64,000 nucleotides of DNA, from positions 434,001-498,000 of the forward strand of contig NZ_CP097763.1 in assembly GCF_023586525.1 (NCBI RefSeq), written 5' to 3'. Shown here in pieces: positions 31,825 through 42,969 of this stretch (the first letter of the stretch is position 1; each line of letters starts with the position of its first letter). The stretch comes from Candidatus Blochmannia vicinus. GTDB taxonomy: Bacteria > Pseudomonadota > Gammaproteobacteria > Enterobacterales > Enterobacteriaceae. Below the pieces are notes generated by a model. The model worked only from the letters and a program-made list of their open reading frames with translations, was not told the DNA's origin and did not search any database. The position numbers and the translations under genes were made by a program.

Positions 31825-31982
31825 AATAATATATTGTTTATAGTATAAGTGTTATTTAGTCATTTAATGATGAGGGATCAACGCACAATAATTAATTAGT
31901 ATAAAAATTTAGTTATTAGTGTGGCTATTATATATGTATGTTAATGAATGGTAATTATGGTCTTTATTTTTATTTTAAATAA

Positions 31983-32055
<73 letters not shown>

Positions 32056-32399
32056 TTATTGAATTTATTTTCAGCGCTCTATTTATTAATTAAAAAATCA
32101 TATATTAATATCGACATTAATGAATTTTTAAGGAGAAGTGCAAATATTTACATATTTAGCATAGTAAATTATAAATTATTATTTAGTTTTTAAATAATTT
32201 AATGATTGTTATATTCAGAAAATAATGATCTATCCTACTTTAGGCATGTAGATCTGTAGTAAATTATTACATATTAGTTCTCATAAGAAAATCAGTAACG
32301 TATGTCTTGTTGTTTCAATACATTTAATGCTTATATTAAGTTTTTGTGTTGTTTTATGTATAAAATATTTTGTCGCATAAGGTATAAATTATATTGAAG
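32056..32399. other. Spacer where queG and nnr are lost
   Basis: About 344 bp between tRNA-Gly and tsaE. E. coli has queG (yjeS) and nnr (yjeF) here; no recognisable remnant. Confidence 0.5.
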
Positions 32400-32885
32400 A
32401 TGAAAAAATATGTATTGACGTTGTCTGATGAATCAAAAACCTTATTATTAGGTGCTACATTGGCTTCTGTTTGTGTTAGAAGTTGTGTGGTTTATTTAAA
32501 TGGTTATGTGGGATCAGGAAAATCTGTTTTTTGTAAAGGATTTTTACATGCGTTAGGACATGTTGGGCATATAAATAGTCCAACTTACACTTTGATTGAA
32601 TCTTACATTTTAACGCATTGGCATGTATATCATTTTGATTTTTATCGGTTAACTTCTTCAGAAGAACTTGAATATATGGGAATTAGAGATTATTTTGATG
32701 GCCATGCTGTATGCTTAATAGAATGGCCAAAACAAGGGATGGGATTTTTACCAACAGAAGATATTGCAGTGACAATGAATTATCATGACTGTAAAGAGTC
32801 TAGGAAAGTAGTGATAGAATCTTTTAGTAATTTAGGTCACAGAATGCTAGATGATTTATTAGCATATTGGAAATTGCATATATGA
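32400..32885 (+). CDS. tsaE: tRNA threonylcarbamoyladenosine ATPase TsaE
   Basis: P-loop ATPase that supports the TsaB-TsaD complex in t6A synthesis. Seen: Walker A as GYVGSGKSVF (E. coli GDLGAGKTTF), SPTYTLIESY, HFDFYRL, GIRDYF and the EWP motif (IEWPKQG). ATG 32400 aligns with the E. coli N-terminus; a TTG two codons upstream is the alternative. 161 residues; E. coli 153. Its stop overlaps the amiB start as ATGA, so the pair is translationally coupled. Confidence 0.94.
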   Translation: MKKYVLTLSDESKTLLLGATLASVCVRSCVVYLNGYVGSGKSVFCKGFLHALGHVGHINSPTYTLIESYILTHWHVYHFDFYRLTSSEELEYMGIRDYFDGHAVCLIEWPKQGMGFLPTEDIAVTMNYHDCKESRKVVIESFSNLGHRMLDDLLAYWKLHI

Positions 32886-34189
32886 AGTTGAAATATGAAA
32901 TAGTTTTTGTAATAATAATCTTATCAAAATATTTATGTATTGAACCGATAATAGCGTCAACTCTTAGCGCAATCTCTGTTACAAATAATAAAAATCAATC
33001 TACGATAATGTTAGATTGTGCTGTTGTTCCTGTTTATATGATCTTTTCTTTACGCAATCCAGAAAGAATTGTAATAGATCTTCTAACGACATCTAAGGTT
33101 GAAAAAGATATATCTCCAATAAATTTCAACGGTTCTAATTTAGTTAGATGTATTCGAACAAATACATCTGTTAATCACCAAAATATACGTATAGTATTAG
33201 ATTTAACTTGTCCCGCAAATATAGGAACAGTAACACAAAAGCAAATAAAAGAAAATTATCGTCTTATGTTAACAATTTTGAAAAAGAAAACATTTACCGT
33301 GGCGGATGATATAAATCTTCATAAGATGCCGTCTATTATGATTCATAAAACTCGTTCACATGTAAATAAAGTAATAAATCATCAAAAAAAAATAATAGAT
33401 ACGCAATTTAAAAAAAATCAAAATCACAAACAAGTATTGTCTCCGATTATTGTAGCAATCGATGCCGGACATGGAGGTCAAGATCCAGGAGCTATGGGAC
33501 GTCATGGCGGGATATATGAGAAAAATATTACGATTAATATAGCTAAAAAGCTAAAAATGTTATTGGATTTAGATCCGAGTTTTAAAGCCGTAATGATCCG
33601 GGATGGAGACTATTTTTTATCGGTTATGGAACGTTCTAATTTGGCTCGAAAAAGAGGAGCAAATGTTTTAATTTCTATTCATGCAGATTCTGCTGTAAAC
33701 GCTAATGTTAGAGGAGCGTCAGTTTGGGTATTATCTGATCGTCGCGCTAAAAGCGAAATGATACATTTGTTACAATGCAGTGAAAAACATTCAGAATTAT
33801 TAGGAGGATTAGGAGATATACTAACTAGTTATTGTAATGATCCATATTTTAGCCATTTAGTTTTAGATTTACAGTTTGGTTATGCTAAGCGAGTAGGATA
33901 CGACATTGCGGTACATATATTACATCAATTAAAAAATATTACCCCTTTACATAAGAACACACCTGAGTATTCCAGTTTTGCCGTATTGCGATCTCCCGAT
34001 ATTCCATCTATTTTAGTAGAAACTGGATTTATTAGTAATATAAAAGAAGAGTATCTTCTTGTTAGTAATATTTATCAAGAAAAAATAGCTAATGCTTTGT
34101 ATAAAGGTTTATGTTCTTATTTTATAAAATCACAAAAGAAACCGTTAGATTCCTCACAAGTAAAAAGAACATATGCTGCCGCCAGTTAA
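32882..34189 (+). CDS. amiB: N-acetylmuramoyl-L-alanine amidase AmiB
   Basis: Periplasmic zinc amidase that cleaves septal peptidoglycan during cell separation, normally activated by EnvC. Seen: signal peptide (about 1-25), AMIN domain (about 26-130; NPERIVIDLLTTS, GSNLVRCIRTN), a polar linker, then the amidase_3 domain (about 190-420) with zinc ligands in DAGHGGQDPG, YEKN and SIHADSA and the catalytic Glu in LVETGFISN. 435 residues; E. coli 445. ATG 32882 overlaps the tsaE stop; an in-frame GTG/ATG at 32867 is less likely. mutL, next in E. coli, is missing. Confidence 0.95.
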   Translation: MKLKYEIVFVIIILSKYLCIEPIIASTLSAISVTNNKNQSTIMLDCAVVPVYMIFSLRNPERIVIDLLTTSKVEKDISPINFNGSNLVRCIRTNTSVNHQNIRIVLDLTCPANIGTVTQKQIKENYRLMLTILKKKTFTVADDINLHKMPSIMIHKTRSHVNKVINHQKKIIDTQFKKNQNHKQVLSPIIVAIDAGHGGQDPGAMGRHGGIYEKNITINIAKKLKMLLDLDPSFKAVMIRDGDYFLSVMERSNLARKRGANVLISIHADSAVNANVRGASVWVLSDRRAKSEMIHLLQCSEKHSELLGGLGDILTSYCNDPYFSHLVLDLQFGYAKRVGYDIAVHILHQLKNITPLHKNTPEYSSFAVLRSPDIPSILVETGFISNIKEEYLLVSNIYQEKIANALYKGLCSYFIKSQKKPLDSSQVKRTYAAAS

Positions 34190-34342
34190 TGAATAATTAA
34201 TATTACTGTATATTGAAGCTATTATTATGAAAATTTCAGTTTTTTAGAAAATTATTATCAATATTTGTTGTATACTCTTATATATAAGAGTTAATATGTT
34301 CGTTGAAATAATTGAAGTGTCTTCATACATCATTTTATTTAC

Positions 34343-35332
34343 ATGACCTATCGAAGTAATACTTTTATATTGTATAAGTTAAGGAAGAAGAGTATTAAAC
34401 GTCAACCATTAGTTATATTTTTAATGGGTCCTACAGCTTCTGGAAAAACAAGTGTAGCTATAGCTTTAAAAAAAAGAAAGTTAAAAATAGATATCATTAG
34501 TGTTGATTCAGCTTTGGTATATCGTGGTATGAATATCGGTACAGCTAAACCTATTCCTGCAGAATTAAAGCTTGCTCCTCATAAACTGATAGATATTCGT
34601 GATCCAGTTGAATGTTACTCAACAGCGGATTTTTGTCATGATGCAAACAATGAGATAGAAAAAATTATAAGATCCGGACATACACCTTTTTTAGTTGGTG
34701 GAACAATGTTATATTTTAAGAATTTGCTGGAGGGTTTGTTTTTTTTACCGAAGACTAATCAAAAAATTCGCGATGATCTAGAATACGAAGCAAAAAAAAT
34801 AGGATGGGTAAGTATGTATAATCTACTTAAACATATTGATCCTGTTGCTGCTAATAAAATTCATTTAAATGATCATAAAAGAATAATTCGAGCATTAGAA
34901 ATTTTCTTTATTTCTGGTAAAACATGGACAGAGTTGAAATTAATTGTTAGCCTCAAATTGAAATATCGAGCATGTCAATTTGCAATTGTTCCATCAAGCC
35001 GTGAAATTTTAAATAAACGAATTGAGCAACGGTTTTATAGAATGTTAGAAATAGGATTTGAGGATGAAGTTAGTAAATTATTTGATCGTTCTGATTTACA
35101 TAGAAAAGAAGTAAGATCATCTATATCTTGTGTTGGCTATCGCCAAATGTGGGAATATTTATCTGGTGAGATTAACTACAATCAGATGATAATTAAGGGG
35201 ATTTCTGCTACTCGACAACTTGCAAAACGGCAACTTACGTGGTTGCGTAAATGGCCAAATTTACATTGGTTATGTAGTGATAATTTGTCTGCTGCGATTG
35301 AAAGTATCTCAGCAGTATTAGTTAAAAATTAA
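34343..35332 (+). CDS. miaA: tRNA dimethylallyltransferase MiaA
   Basis: Adds an isopentenyl group to A37 of tRNAs reading UNN codons. Seen: P-loop LMGPTASGKTSVAIAL (about 28-43), ISVDSALVYRGMNIGTAKP, HKLIDIRDP, VGGTMLYFKNLLEGL and the C-terminal SCVGYRQMWEYLSGEI with ATRQLAKRQLTWLRKW. 329 residues against 316; the first about 23 residues are longer and basic. An alternative internal start is possible, but ATG 34343 is the first in frame. Upstream of hfq as in E. coli. Confidence 0.95.
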   Translation: MTYRSNTFILYKLRKKSIKRQPLVIFLMGPTASGKTSVAIALKKRKLKIDIISVDSALVYRGMNIGTAKPIPAELKLAPHKLIDIRDPVECYSTADFCHDANNEIEKIIRSGHTPFLVGGTMLYFKNLLEGLFFLPKTNQKIRDDLEYEAKKIGWVSMYNLLKHIDPVAANKIHLNDHKRIIRALEIFFISGKTWTELKLIVSLKLKYRACQFAIVPSSREILNKRIEQRFYRMLEIGFEDEVSKLFDRSDLHRKEVRSSISCVGYRQMWEYLSGEINYNQMIIKGISATRQLAKRQLTWLRKWPNLHWLCSDNLSAAIESISAVLVKN

Positions 35333-35424
35333 TTTTATGTATGAAATTTTCAAAATAAACTTGAAGTTATATAATTTTTGAGATTATTTAAAATGATAAA
35401 AATAAACTTTAAGGAAATCGAAAA

Positions 35425-35655
35425 ATGAATAAAGGTCAATCATTACAAGATCCGTTTTTGAATGCATTACGTCGAGAACGCATTCCGGTTTTTATTTATT
35501 TAATAAATGGTATCAAATTACAAGGAGAAATTGAGTCCTTTGACAAATTTGTGATACTGTTAAGAAATACAGTTAATCAAATGATTTATAAACATGCTAT
35601 ATCTACCATTGTACCTTCCCGTCTCGTCCCATACTACATCAGTCGTAACAGTTAA
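35425..35655 (+). CDS. hfq: RNA chaperone Hfq, short C-terminal tail
   Basis: Hexameric Sm-like protein that pairs small RNAs with mRNAs. Seen: Sm1 ([28 protein letters not shown], about 17-44) and Sm2 ([12 protein letters not shown], about 56-67) with the proximal-face KH residues. 76 residues against 102 in E. coli: the disordered acidic tail that recycles RNAs is nearly absent. Core residues Q8, F42, Y55, K56 and H57 are conserved by alignment. AAGGAA precedes the ATG. First gene of hfq-hflX-hflK-hflC. Confidence 0.96.
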   Translation: MNKGQSLQDPFLNALRRERIPVFIYLINGIKLQGEIESFDKFVILLRNTVNQMIYKHAISTIVPSRLVPYYISRNS

Positions 35656-35830
35656 AAACTTCTTCATAATCATTTATTTCAGAGATTTTCATGTCTTTTT
35701 GTATGTGATTATATATAAACTTGATTATTACTATTAAATATTATTAAGTGTAGTATACTATACTACGAGATATTTGACTAATTTTATTATATGTGATTAC
35801 GTATATCAAATTTATTTGGAGTAGTTATTG

Positions 35831-37117
35831 TTGTATGACTCAAATTTTTTTAATAAACAAGCTATATTAGTTCATACTATTTTTCCTAAAAAAAAAGAAG
35901 ATGAAAATTTTGATTTAAAAGAATTTTTATCTTTAGCTTCCACAGCAAGAATACAAATTCTAAGTATTCTTACTAGCAATTGTAAAACTTGCAATAGTAA
36001 ATATTTTATTGGAACTGGAAAAGTGTTAGAGCTTGAACAGATGGTTAAAAATAATCCCGTATCTATTGTATTATTTAATTGTATTTTATCCCCTCATCAA
36101 GAACGTGATCTTATGCATTTATTACAATGCAAAATAATTGATAGAAATCAATTAATTCTTAATATTTTTGCACAGCGTGCACGCACATATGAAGGTAAAT
36201 TACAGGTAAAATTAGCCCAATTACGTCATTTAAATTCTCGTTTAGTACATGAATGGAGTCATCTTGAACGTCAAAAAGGAGGTATTGGTTTACGAGGAGG
36301 ATCAGGGGAGATGCAATTAGAAAGTGATCGTCGTTTATTGCGTAAAGAGATTACTCAGGTCTTATTGCGTCTAAAAAAAATAGAAAATCAAAGAGAACAA
36401 AATAGAAGACATCGCCTTAGAATTGGAGCGCCTACTGTTTCTTTAGTAGGATATACAAATGCTGGAAAATCTACTTTATTCAATATGATGACCGAATCAC
36501 ATGTTTATACAGCAGAGAAATTATTTTCCACTCTTGATCCTACATGTAGACGAATTGTATATAAAGGAGGGTCTAATATTATATTATCAGATACAGTAGG
36601 TTTTATTCAAAATTTACCACAAGGCTTGATATCTTCTTTTAAGGCAACTTTACAAGAAACAATACAAGCAACATTATTATTACATGTTGTAGATGTTTCT
36701 AATGAAAGATTTGAACAAAATATTGATACAGTACGTTATATTTTAAATAATATGCATATCCATAACACCCCCATACTTTTAGTGATGAATAAAATAGATC
36801 GATTAAAAAAACTAGTACCGCGTATTGACCGGGATCATGATAGTCGTCCAATACGAGTATGGATATCTGCTCAAGATAATTTAGGCATTTCTTTATTAAT
36901 ACAAGCCCTTAATGAGTTGTTACTAAATAATATGATTTCTTATGAATTACGGATGCCTATAAATAATGATTTATGCCAAAAATTATATAGGTTGCAAGTT
37001 GTTAAACAATATTGGGTTGAAGATAATAATTATATTAGATTAAAAATATATTTGTCTTCTATAGATTGGTGTCGTTTGTTAAAAAATAATAAATTATTAA
37101 TAGATTATGTTATTTAA
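35831..37117 (+). CDS. hflX: Ribosome-associated GTPase HflX, TTG start
   Basis: GTPase that splits stalled ribosomes. Seen: N-terminal HflX domain (about 1-190), G1 GYTNAGKST (about 202-210), G3 DTVGFI, G4 NKID and a C-terminal domain. Two adjacent in-frame TTG codons (35828, 35831) are the only plausible starts; GGAG at 35818-35821 fits both, and 35831 gives the E. coli N-terminal length. The conserved loop GLRGPGETQLE reads GLRGGSGEMQLE, with one extra residue, which may alter nucleotide handling. About 428 residues; E. coli 426. Confidence 0.94.
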   Translation: MYDSNFFNKQAILVHTIFPKKKEDENFDLKEFLSLASTARIQILSILTSNCKTCNSKYFIGTGKVLELEQMVKNNPVSIVLFNCILSPHQERDLMHLLQCKIIDRNQLILNIFAQRARTYEGKLQVKLAQLRHLNSRLVHEWSHLERQKGGIGLRGGSGEMQLESDRRLLRKEITQVLLRLKKIENQREQNRRHRLRIGAPTVSLVGYTNAGKSTLFNMMTESHVYTAEKLFSTLDPTCRRIVYKGGSNIILSDTVGFIQNLPQGLISSFKATLQETIQATLLLHVVDVSNERFEQNIDTVRYILNNMHIHNTPILLVMNKIDRLKKLVPRIDRDHDSRPIRVWISAQDNLGISLLIQALNELLLNNMISYELRMPINNDLCQKLYRLQVVKQYWVEDNNYIRLKIYLSSIDWCRLLKNNKLLIDYVI

Positions 37118-37174
37118 TATTTCTAAAATACAGAAGAATAATGTAAATTACTCATATAATATGTGAGGCAAAAT

Positions 37175-38473
37175 ATGATTTTTAATTTTTTCAATAACTA
37201 TAGGTATATTCACGATCCATGGGGAGATCGTAATAAAAATGATATAAATAGTTCTTCTTCCGAAGATAAAAATAAATCTAAATTTAATATATTAGATCCA
37301 GATAAATGCTTAAATAAAATAAATGACAAACTAAATATATTTAGTAATAAAAATAAAGACATAGAAAAATTTTCTAAAAATAAAAATTTTTTTATAATTT
37401 TAGTATTGATTATTATTGTTTTTATATGGATTTTTAGTGGTTTATACACTATTAAAGAAGCAGAACGTGGAGTAATTTTAAGATTTGGAAAATATCATCA
37501 TTTAGTGCAACCAGGATTAAATTGGAAGCCTACTTTTTTTGACGTTGTAATCCCAGTAAATGTAGAATCAGTACGTGAATTAGCAGCGTCTGGTATGATG
37601 CTAACTTCAGATGAAAATGTAGTTCGAGTAGAGATGAACGTGCAGTATCGTGTAACTGAGCCGAAAAATTATTTATTTAACGTTATTGATGCTGATGATA
37701 GTTTACGTCAAGCTACTGACAGCGCATTGCGCGGGGTTATTGGTAAATATAATATGGATCGTATTTTAACTGAAGGACGTACAGTAGTGCGTAGTGATAC
37801 TCGAAGAGTTTTAGAAAAAACGATATATCCTTATAATATGGGTATTACTTTATTAGATGTAAATTTTCAAACAGCTCGCCCGCCAGAAGAAGTAAAAGCA
37901 GCGTTTGATGACGCTATTGCCGCTAGGGAAAATGAACAACAATATATTCGTGAAGCTGAAGCTTATGCTAATGAAGTACAACCACGTGCCAATGGACAAG
38001 CACAACGTATCTTAGAAGAAGGTCGTGCATATAAAGCGCGCACTATTTTAGAAGCGCAAGGAGAGGTACAAAGATTTTTAAAAATTTTGCCAGAATATAA
38101 AGCAGCTCCTGAAATTACTCGCGAGCGACTATATATAAATTCCATGGAGCGTGTTTTGAGTAATACTAGAAAAATATTCGTAAACTTAAAAAATACACAG
38201 AATGTATTATTATTACCTTCAGGTCAAGTAAAGACAATTAAAAATAATAACGATAAAGTTGAGTATTCTGATAGCATTGATAACATCAATGATACTTTTA
38301 ATCTTAACAAAATATCTGCTACTGATGATTCTAATACCAATCATTCAAAATTAATATCAAAAAGTAGTAAACTGTCTTGTCATGCAAATACTATAGCTGA
38401 AGAAAAAGTTTTAGATCAAAGACAAGCTAATACACAACGTGTTAATATTGTGCGTAAAGGGAGAGAGTCATAA
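37175..38473 (+). CDS. hflK: FtsH protease modulator HflK
   Basis: SPFH/prohibitin-family inner-membrane protein that with HflC forms the cage around FtsH; ftsH is also in this window. Seen: an N-terminal DPWGDRN motif, a polar lysine/asparagine-rich linker replacing the glycine-rich one of E. coli, a transmembrane helix (about 72-94), IKEAERGVILRFGKYHH, the SPFH domain (LTSDENVVRVEMNVQYRV), RPPEEVKAAFDDAIAARENEQQYIREAEAYANEV and a polar tail ending with DQRQANTQR. ATG 37175 follows GAGG by 6 nt; GTG 37163 is in frame but less likely. 432 residues; E. coli 419. Confidence 0.95.
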   Translation: MIFNFFNNYRYIHDPWGDRNKNDINSSSSEDKNKSKFNILDPDKCLNKINDKLNIFSNKNKDIEKFSKNKNFFIILVLIIIVFIWIFSGLYTIKEAERGVILRFGKYHHLVQPGLNWKPTFFDVVIPVNVESVRELAASGMMLTSDENVVRVEMNVQYRVTEPKNYLFNVIDADDSLRQATDSALRGVIGKYNMDRILTEGRTVVRSDTRRVLEKTIYPYNMGITLLDVNFQTARPPEEVKAAFDDAIAARENEQQYIREAEAYANEVQPRANGQAQRILEEGRAYKARTILEAQGEVQRFLKILPEYKAAPEITRERLYINSMERVLSNTRKIFVNLKNTQNVLLLPSGQVKTIKNNNDKVEYSDSIDNINDTFNLNKISATDDSNTNHSKLISKSSKLSCHANTIAEEKVLDQRQANTQRVNIVRKGRES

Positions 38474-39496
38474 ATGATACGAAATGTTTTTTCATTCATT
38501 ATATGTATAATAGTAGTGGTGTTGTTTTTTTCTTTATTTACAATAGAAGAGGGACATAAAGGTATTATATTACGTTTCGGGAAAGTATTGCGCGATATGG
38601 ATAATAACCCATTAATCTATAATCCTGGATTACATATAAAAATTCCATTTATTGAGACAATAAAAATTTTAGATTCACGTATTCAAACTATGGATAATCA
38701 AGCAGATCGCTTTGTTACTATGGAAAAAAAAGATTTAATTATTGATTCTTATATTAAATGGCGCATCAGTGATTTAAGTCGATATTATTTAGCAACAGGA
38801 GGAGGTGATATTTCCCAAGCAGAAGTGTTAATAAAACGAAAATTTTCTGATCGATTACGCTCGGAATTAGGAAGATTAAATGTTCAAGGTATTGTAACAG
38901 ATTCACGAAATAGATTAATGACTGATGTACGCGCATCGTTAAATAATGGCACATCAGGAGAAGAAGCGCTGACATCATTCTCTAAAAATATTAAAAATTT
39001 TAATTCGGAGAAATACGATATCTCAGGACAAAAACGATATCGTATTTCTGATTCGGTTAATCCAAACAGTATGGCTGCGTTGGGTATTGAGATAGTAGAT
39101 GTGCGGATTAAACAAATTAATTTGCCAACAGAAGTATCTGATGCAATTTACCAGCGTATGCGAGCAGAACGTGATGCTGTTGCTAGACGTCATAGATCCC
39201 AGGGACGAGAAGAGGCAGAAAAATTACGTGCTACTGCAGATTATGAGGTAACACGTACTTTAGCAGAAGCTAAACGTCAGTCTTTGATTGTTAGAGGAGA
39301 AGCTGATGCTGAAACTGCTAAACTGTACGCTACTACTTTTAATGAAGATCCATCATTTTATTCATTAATACGTACCCTGCGCGCATATGAGAATAGTTTT
39401 AAGAAAAATAATAATGATCTCATGGTATTAAGCACAGAAACTGATTTTTTGCGTTTTATGCAATCACCACAAATTCTGCCAAGTATTAATAATTAA
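38474..39496 (+). CDS. hflC: FtsH protease modulator HflC
   Basis: Partner of HflK in the FtsH-HflKC complex. Seen: an N-terminal membrane anchor (about 3-22), EEGHKGIILRFGKVLRD, an SPFH domain (about 25-190; RIQTMDNQADRFVTMEKKDLIIDSYIKWRI), and a long C-terminal helix (about 225-290; RMRAERDAVARRHRSQGREEAEKLRA...EADAETAKLYA). 340 residues; E. coli 334. Starts directly at the hflK stop (TAA then ATG), so it is co-translated. yjeT, next in E. coli, is missing. Confidence 0.96.
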   Translation: MIRNVFSFIICIIVVVLFFSLFTIEEGHKGIILRFGKVLRDMDNNPLIYNPGLHIKIPFIETIKILDSRIQTMDNQADRFVTMEKKDLIIDSYIKWRISDLSRYYLATGGGDISQAEVLIKRKFSDRLRSELGRLNVQGIVTDSRNRLMTDVRASLNNGTSGEEALTSFSKNIKNFNSEKYDISGQKRYRISDSVNPNSMAALGIEIVDVRIKQINLPTEVSDAIYQRMRAERDAVARRHRSQGREEAEKLRATADYEVTRTLAEAKRQSLIVRGEADAETAKLYATTFNEDPSFYSLIRTLRAYENSFKKNNNDLMVLSTETDFLRFMQSPQILPSINN

Positions 39497-39616
39497 AATT
39501 TTAGAATAATAAATACTTGCCATATTTTATATTATAAATTAGGTATTATTTGTTATATTTCATATACTTAATCTCTACAGGAAATAATTATTTAAAAAAT
39601 TAATAGGTGATTTTAA

Positions 39617-40918
<1,302 letters not shown>

Positions 40919-41187
40919 TTAACATAAAGAGCTGATGCTTTACTGTAAATAAAATAATTATTTGTTTGATAATCATACGTTGGATCTATCAGCGCGTGGT
41001 TTTAACAAGTAAAATATTTAGATTTCATATTTAATTATAATTTTGAACTAATATTTTTATAACTTTTAGATGTAAAAATAGAATATAAAATAGAATCAAA
41101 GTGTTATTTTGTTTTCATGTGTTTAAGTATTTAAAAAATTAGTTCAATATTACATACTAAAATTAGGGTTGTTTTTTAGAAAATACG

Positions 41188-41931
41188 ATGATTGAATTAG
41201 TGTACGGTATACACGCTGTAAAATCTGTTTTAGATGACAATTCAAAACGGATTTTATCTGTGTATATTACACAAAAATCTAAAGACTTACGTTTAAAATC
41301 GTTAATTGATCAATTAAAACAATGTAAAATTGGCATTAAAAAATGTGATCGTCAGCAGCTAGATATTAAAGCGCAAGGAGCAGTACATCAAGGCATTATT
41401 GCTGAAATAGTTCAAAAATATTGTATGAAAGAAAATGATCTGTCTAATTTTTTAATACAATGTAAAACTACACCATTATTGGTGATATTAGATGGCATTA
41501 CTGACCCACGTAATTTGGGCGCATGTTTACGATCTGCAGATGCAGCTGGGGCACATATAGTTATTGCGCCCCGTAATCGATCAGCGCGTTTAAATGGAAC
41601 AGTTAGAAAAGTAGCTAGTGGCTCTGTAGAGCACATACCTTTCATGCAAGTGACTAATTTAATTAGGACATTACAATTACTTCAAAAACATAATATTTGG
41701 ATTGTTGGTACTATAACTCAATCTAAACGTTTTATTTTTAATACTAAATTAATTAAACCATTAGCTTTTGTAATGGGTTCTGAAGGAAATGGTATTCGTC
41801 GTTTAACTCAAAAATATTGCGATGAATTAATTACTATTCCAATGTTAGGAGCTGCTACATCATTGAATGTTTCAGTGGCTACAGGAATATGTTTGTTTGA
41901 AGCGTTAAGACAACGTGGGAAGTATAAATAG
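41188..41931 (+). CDS. rlmB: 23S rRNA (guanosine2251-2'-O)-methyltransferase RlmB
   Basis: SPOUT enzyme that 2'-O-methylates G2251 in the peptidyl-transferase P loop. Seen: an N-terminal RNA-binding domain (about 1-75; YGIHAVKSVL, QGIIAEI), motif 1 LDGITDPRNLGACLRSADAAGAH (about 95-117), RKVASGSVEHIP, then the knot FVMGSEGNGIRRLTQKYCDELITIPM and LNVSVATGICLFEALRQR. 247 residues; E. coli 243. rnr upstream is lost. Confidence 0.95.
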   Translation: MIELVYGIHAVKSVLDDNSKRILSVYITQKSKDLRLKSLIDQLKQCKIGIKKCDRQQLDIKAQGAVHQGIIAEIVQKYCMKENDLSNFLIQCKTTPLLVILDGITDPRNLGACLRSADAAGAHIVIAPRNRSARLNGTVRKVASGSVEHIPFMQVTNLIRTLQLLQKHNIWIVGTITQSKRFIFNTKLIKPLAFVMGSEGNGIRRLTQKYCDELITIPMLGAATSLNVSVATGICLFEALRQRGKYK

Positions 41932-42147
41932 TATAATGATTTAACATATATATATTTAACTATATAATTATTGTATGAATATACATTATTATTTAAGATA
42001 TATGGTATTAATCATAAAAGATTAACATTTATATATAATTTTTATTTATGTAAAATTATATAGAAGAAAATATAAGTGTCTTATTATTTTTTAAGAATGT
42101 TATTAAATTCAATAAAGACAAATATTTTGGAATAAAAGGAATAAAGC

Positions 42148-42501
42148 ATGCGTTATTATGAGATAGTTTTTATGGTTAACCCTGACTGCAGTGAACAAAT
42201 ATCTGGTATAATTAATCATTATACAGAAATTATCATAAATTCTAAAGGAAAAATTCATCGTATTGAAAACTGGGGACGTCGTCAATTAGCATATCCAATT
42301 AATAAATTTAGTAAAGCTTATTATATATTGTTAAATATAGAAGTGTCGCACAACATTATGAAAGAATTAAATAATGCTTTTCGTTTTAATAGTCTTATCA
42401 TACGCAGTATGATCATGCGAACTAAATGCGCAATATCTGATCCGTCTCCTATGATGAAGAGGAAAGAAGAAAATCAAGAGCGCTATGTTACTAACACGTA
42501 G
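42148..42501 (+). CDS. rpsF: 30S ribosomal protein S6
   Basis: S6 pairs with S18 on the 30S platform; both are encoded here. Seen: [12 protein letters not shown] start, [18 protein letters not shown] (about 38-55), HYILLNIE-like YYILLNIEV, and [13 protein letters not shown]. 117 residues against about 131-135 in E. coli: the acidic C-terminal tail that RimK glutamylates is absent. AAAGGA 7 nt before ATG is a good Shine-Dalgarno. priB, between rpsF and rpsR in E. coli, is missing. Confidence 0.96.
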   Translation: MRYYEIVFMVNPDCSEQISGIINHYTEIIINSKGKIHRIENWGRRQLAYPINKFSKAYYILLNIEVSHNIMKELNNAFRFNSLIIRSMIMRTKCAISDPSPMMKRKEENQERYVTNT

Positions 42502-42503
42502 TA

Positions 42504-42531
42504 AAGTATTAAAATATATATTTTAATACTT
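42504..42531. repeat. 28-bp perfect palindrome after rpsF
   Basis: aagtattaaaatat followed directly by its reverse complement, 2 nt after the rpsF stop. It lies where priB was deleted. It could act as a weak terminator or processing stem between rpsF and rpsR; there is no T-run. AT-only stems of this length can arise by chance in such a genome, but exact symmetry over 28 nt is unusual. Confidence 0.7.
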
Positions 42532-42686
42532 ATATTTATCTAATTAAATATTCGTGGATTTTTAGTAATTAATAATAATTAAAATTATAGATACATATTA
42601 TTATATATTGCATTGAATAAATATAACATTATTATATTAAATTTGATTAAATATAGAAGTATGTATAATAAAATATGGAGTTAATT

Positions 42687-42911
42687 ATGGGGCGATTTGT
42701 ACGTCATCGCAAGTTTTGTAGATTTACAGCAGAAAAGTGTATTAATATTGATTATAAAGATCTTGTTACAATACAACATTCTATTATAGAAAGTGGAAAG
42801 ATTATTCCAAGCAGAATTACTGGAACGAGAGCAAAATACCAAAGACAATTGGCTCGTGCCATCAAGAGAGCACGTTATTTGTCTTTATTGCCATATACTG
42901 ATCATCATTAA
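42687..42911 (+). CDS. rpsR: 30S ribosomal protein S18
   Basis: S18 forms a heterodimer with S6 on the platform. Seen: [15 protein letters not shown], then [10 protein letters not shown] and the near-invariant [40 protein letters not shown] 42687 follows GGAG by 6 nt and gives 74 residues, the family length; the frame extends four codons further upstream. It is separated from rpsF by the gap left by priB. Confidence 0.97.
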   Translation: MGRFVRHRKFCRFTAEKCINIDYKDLVTIQHSIIESGKIIPSRITGTRAKYQRQLARAIKRARYLSLLPYTDHH

Positions 42912-42969
42912 CTATTTAGAATGAATATAGATTAGTGTAATTTTGTTATCAAAAAAAATTGGAATAACG

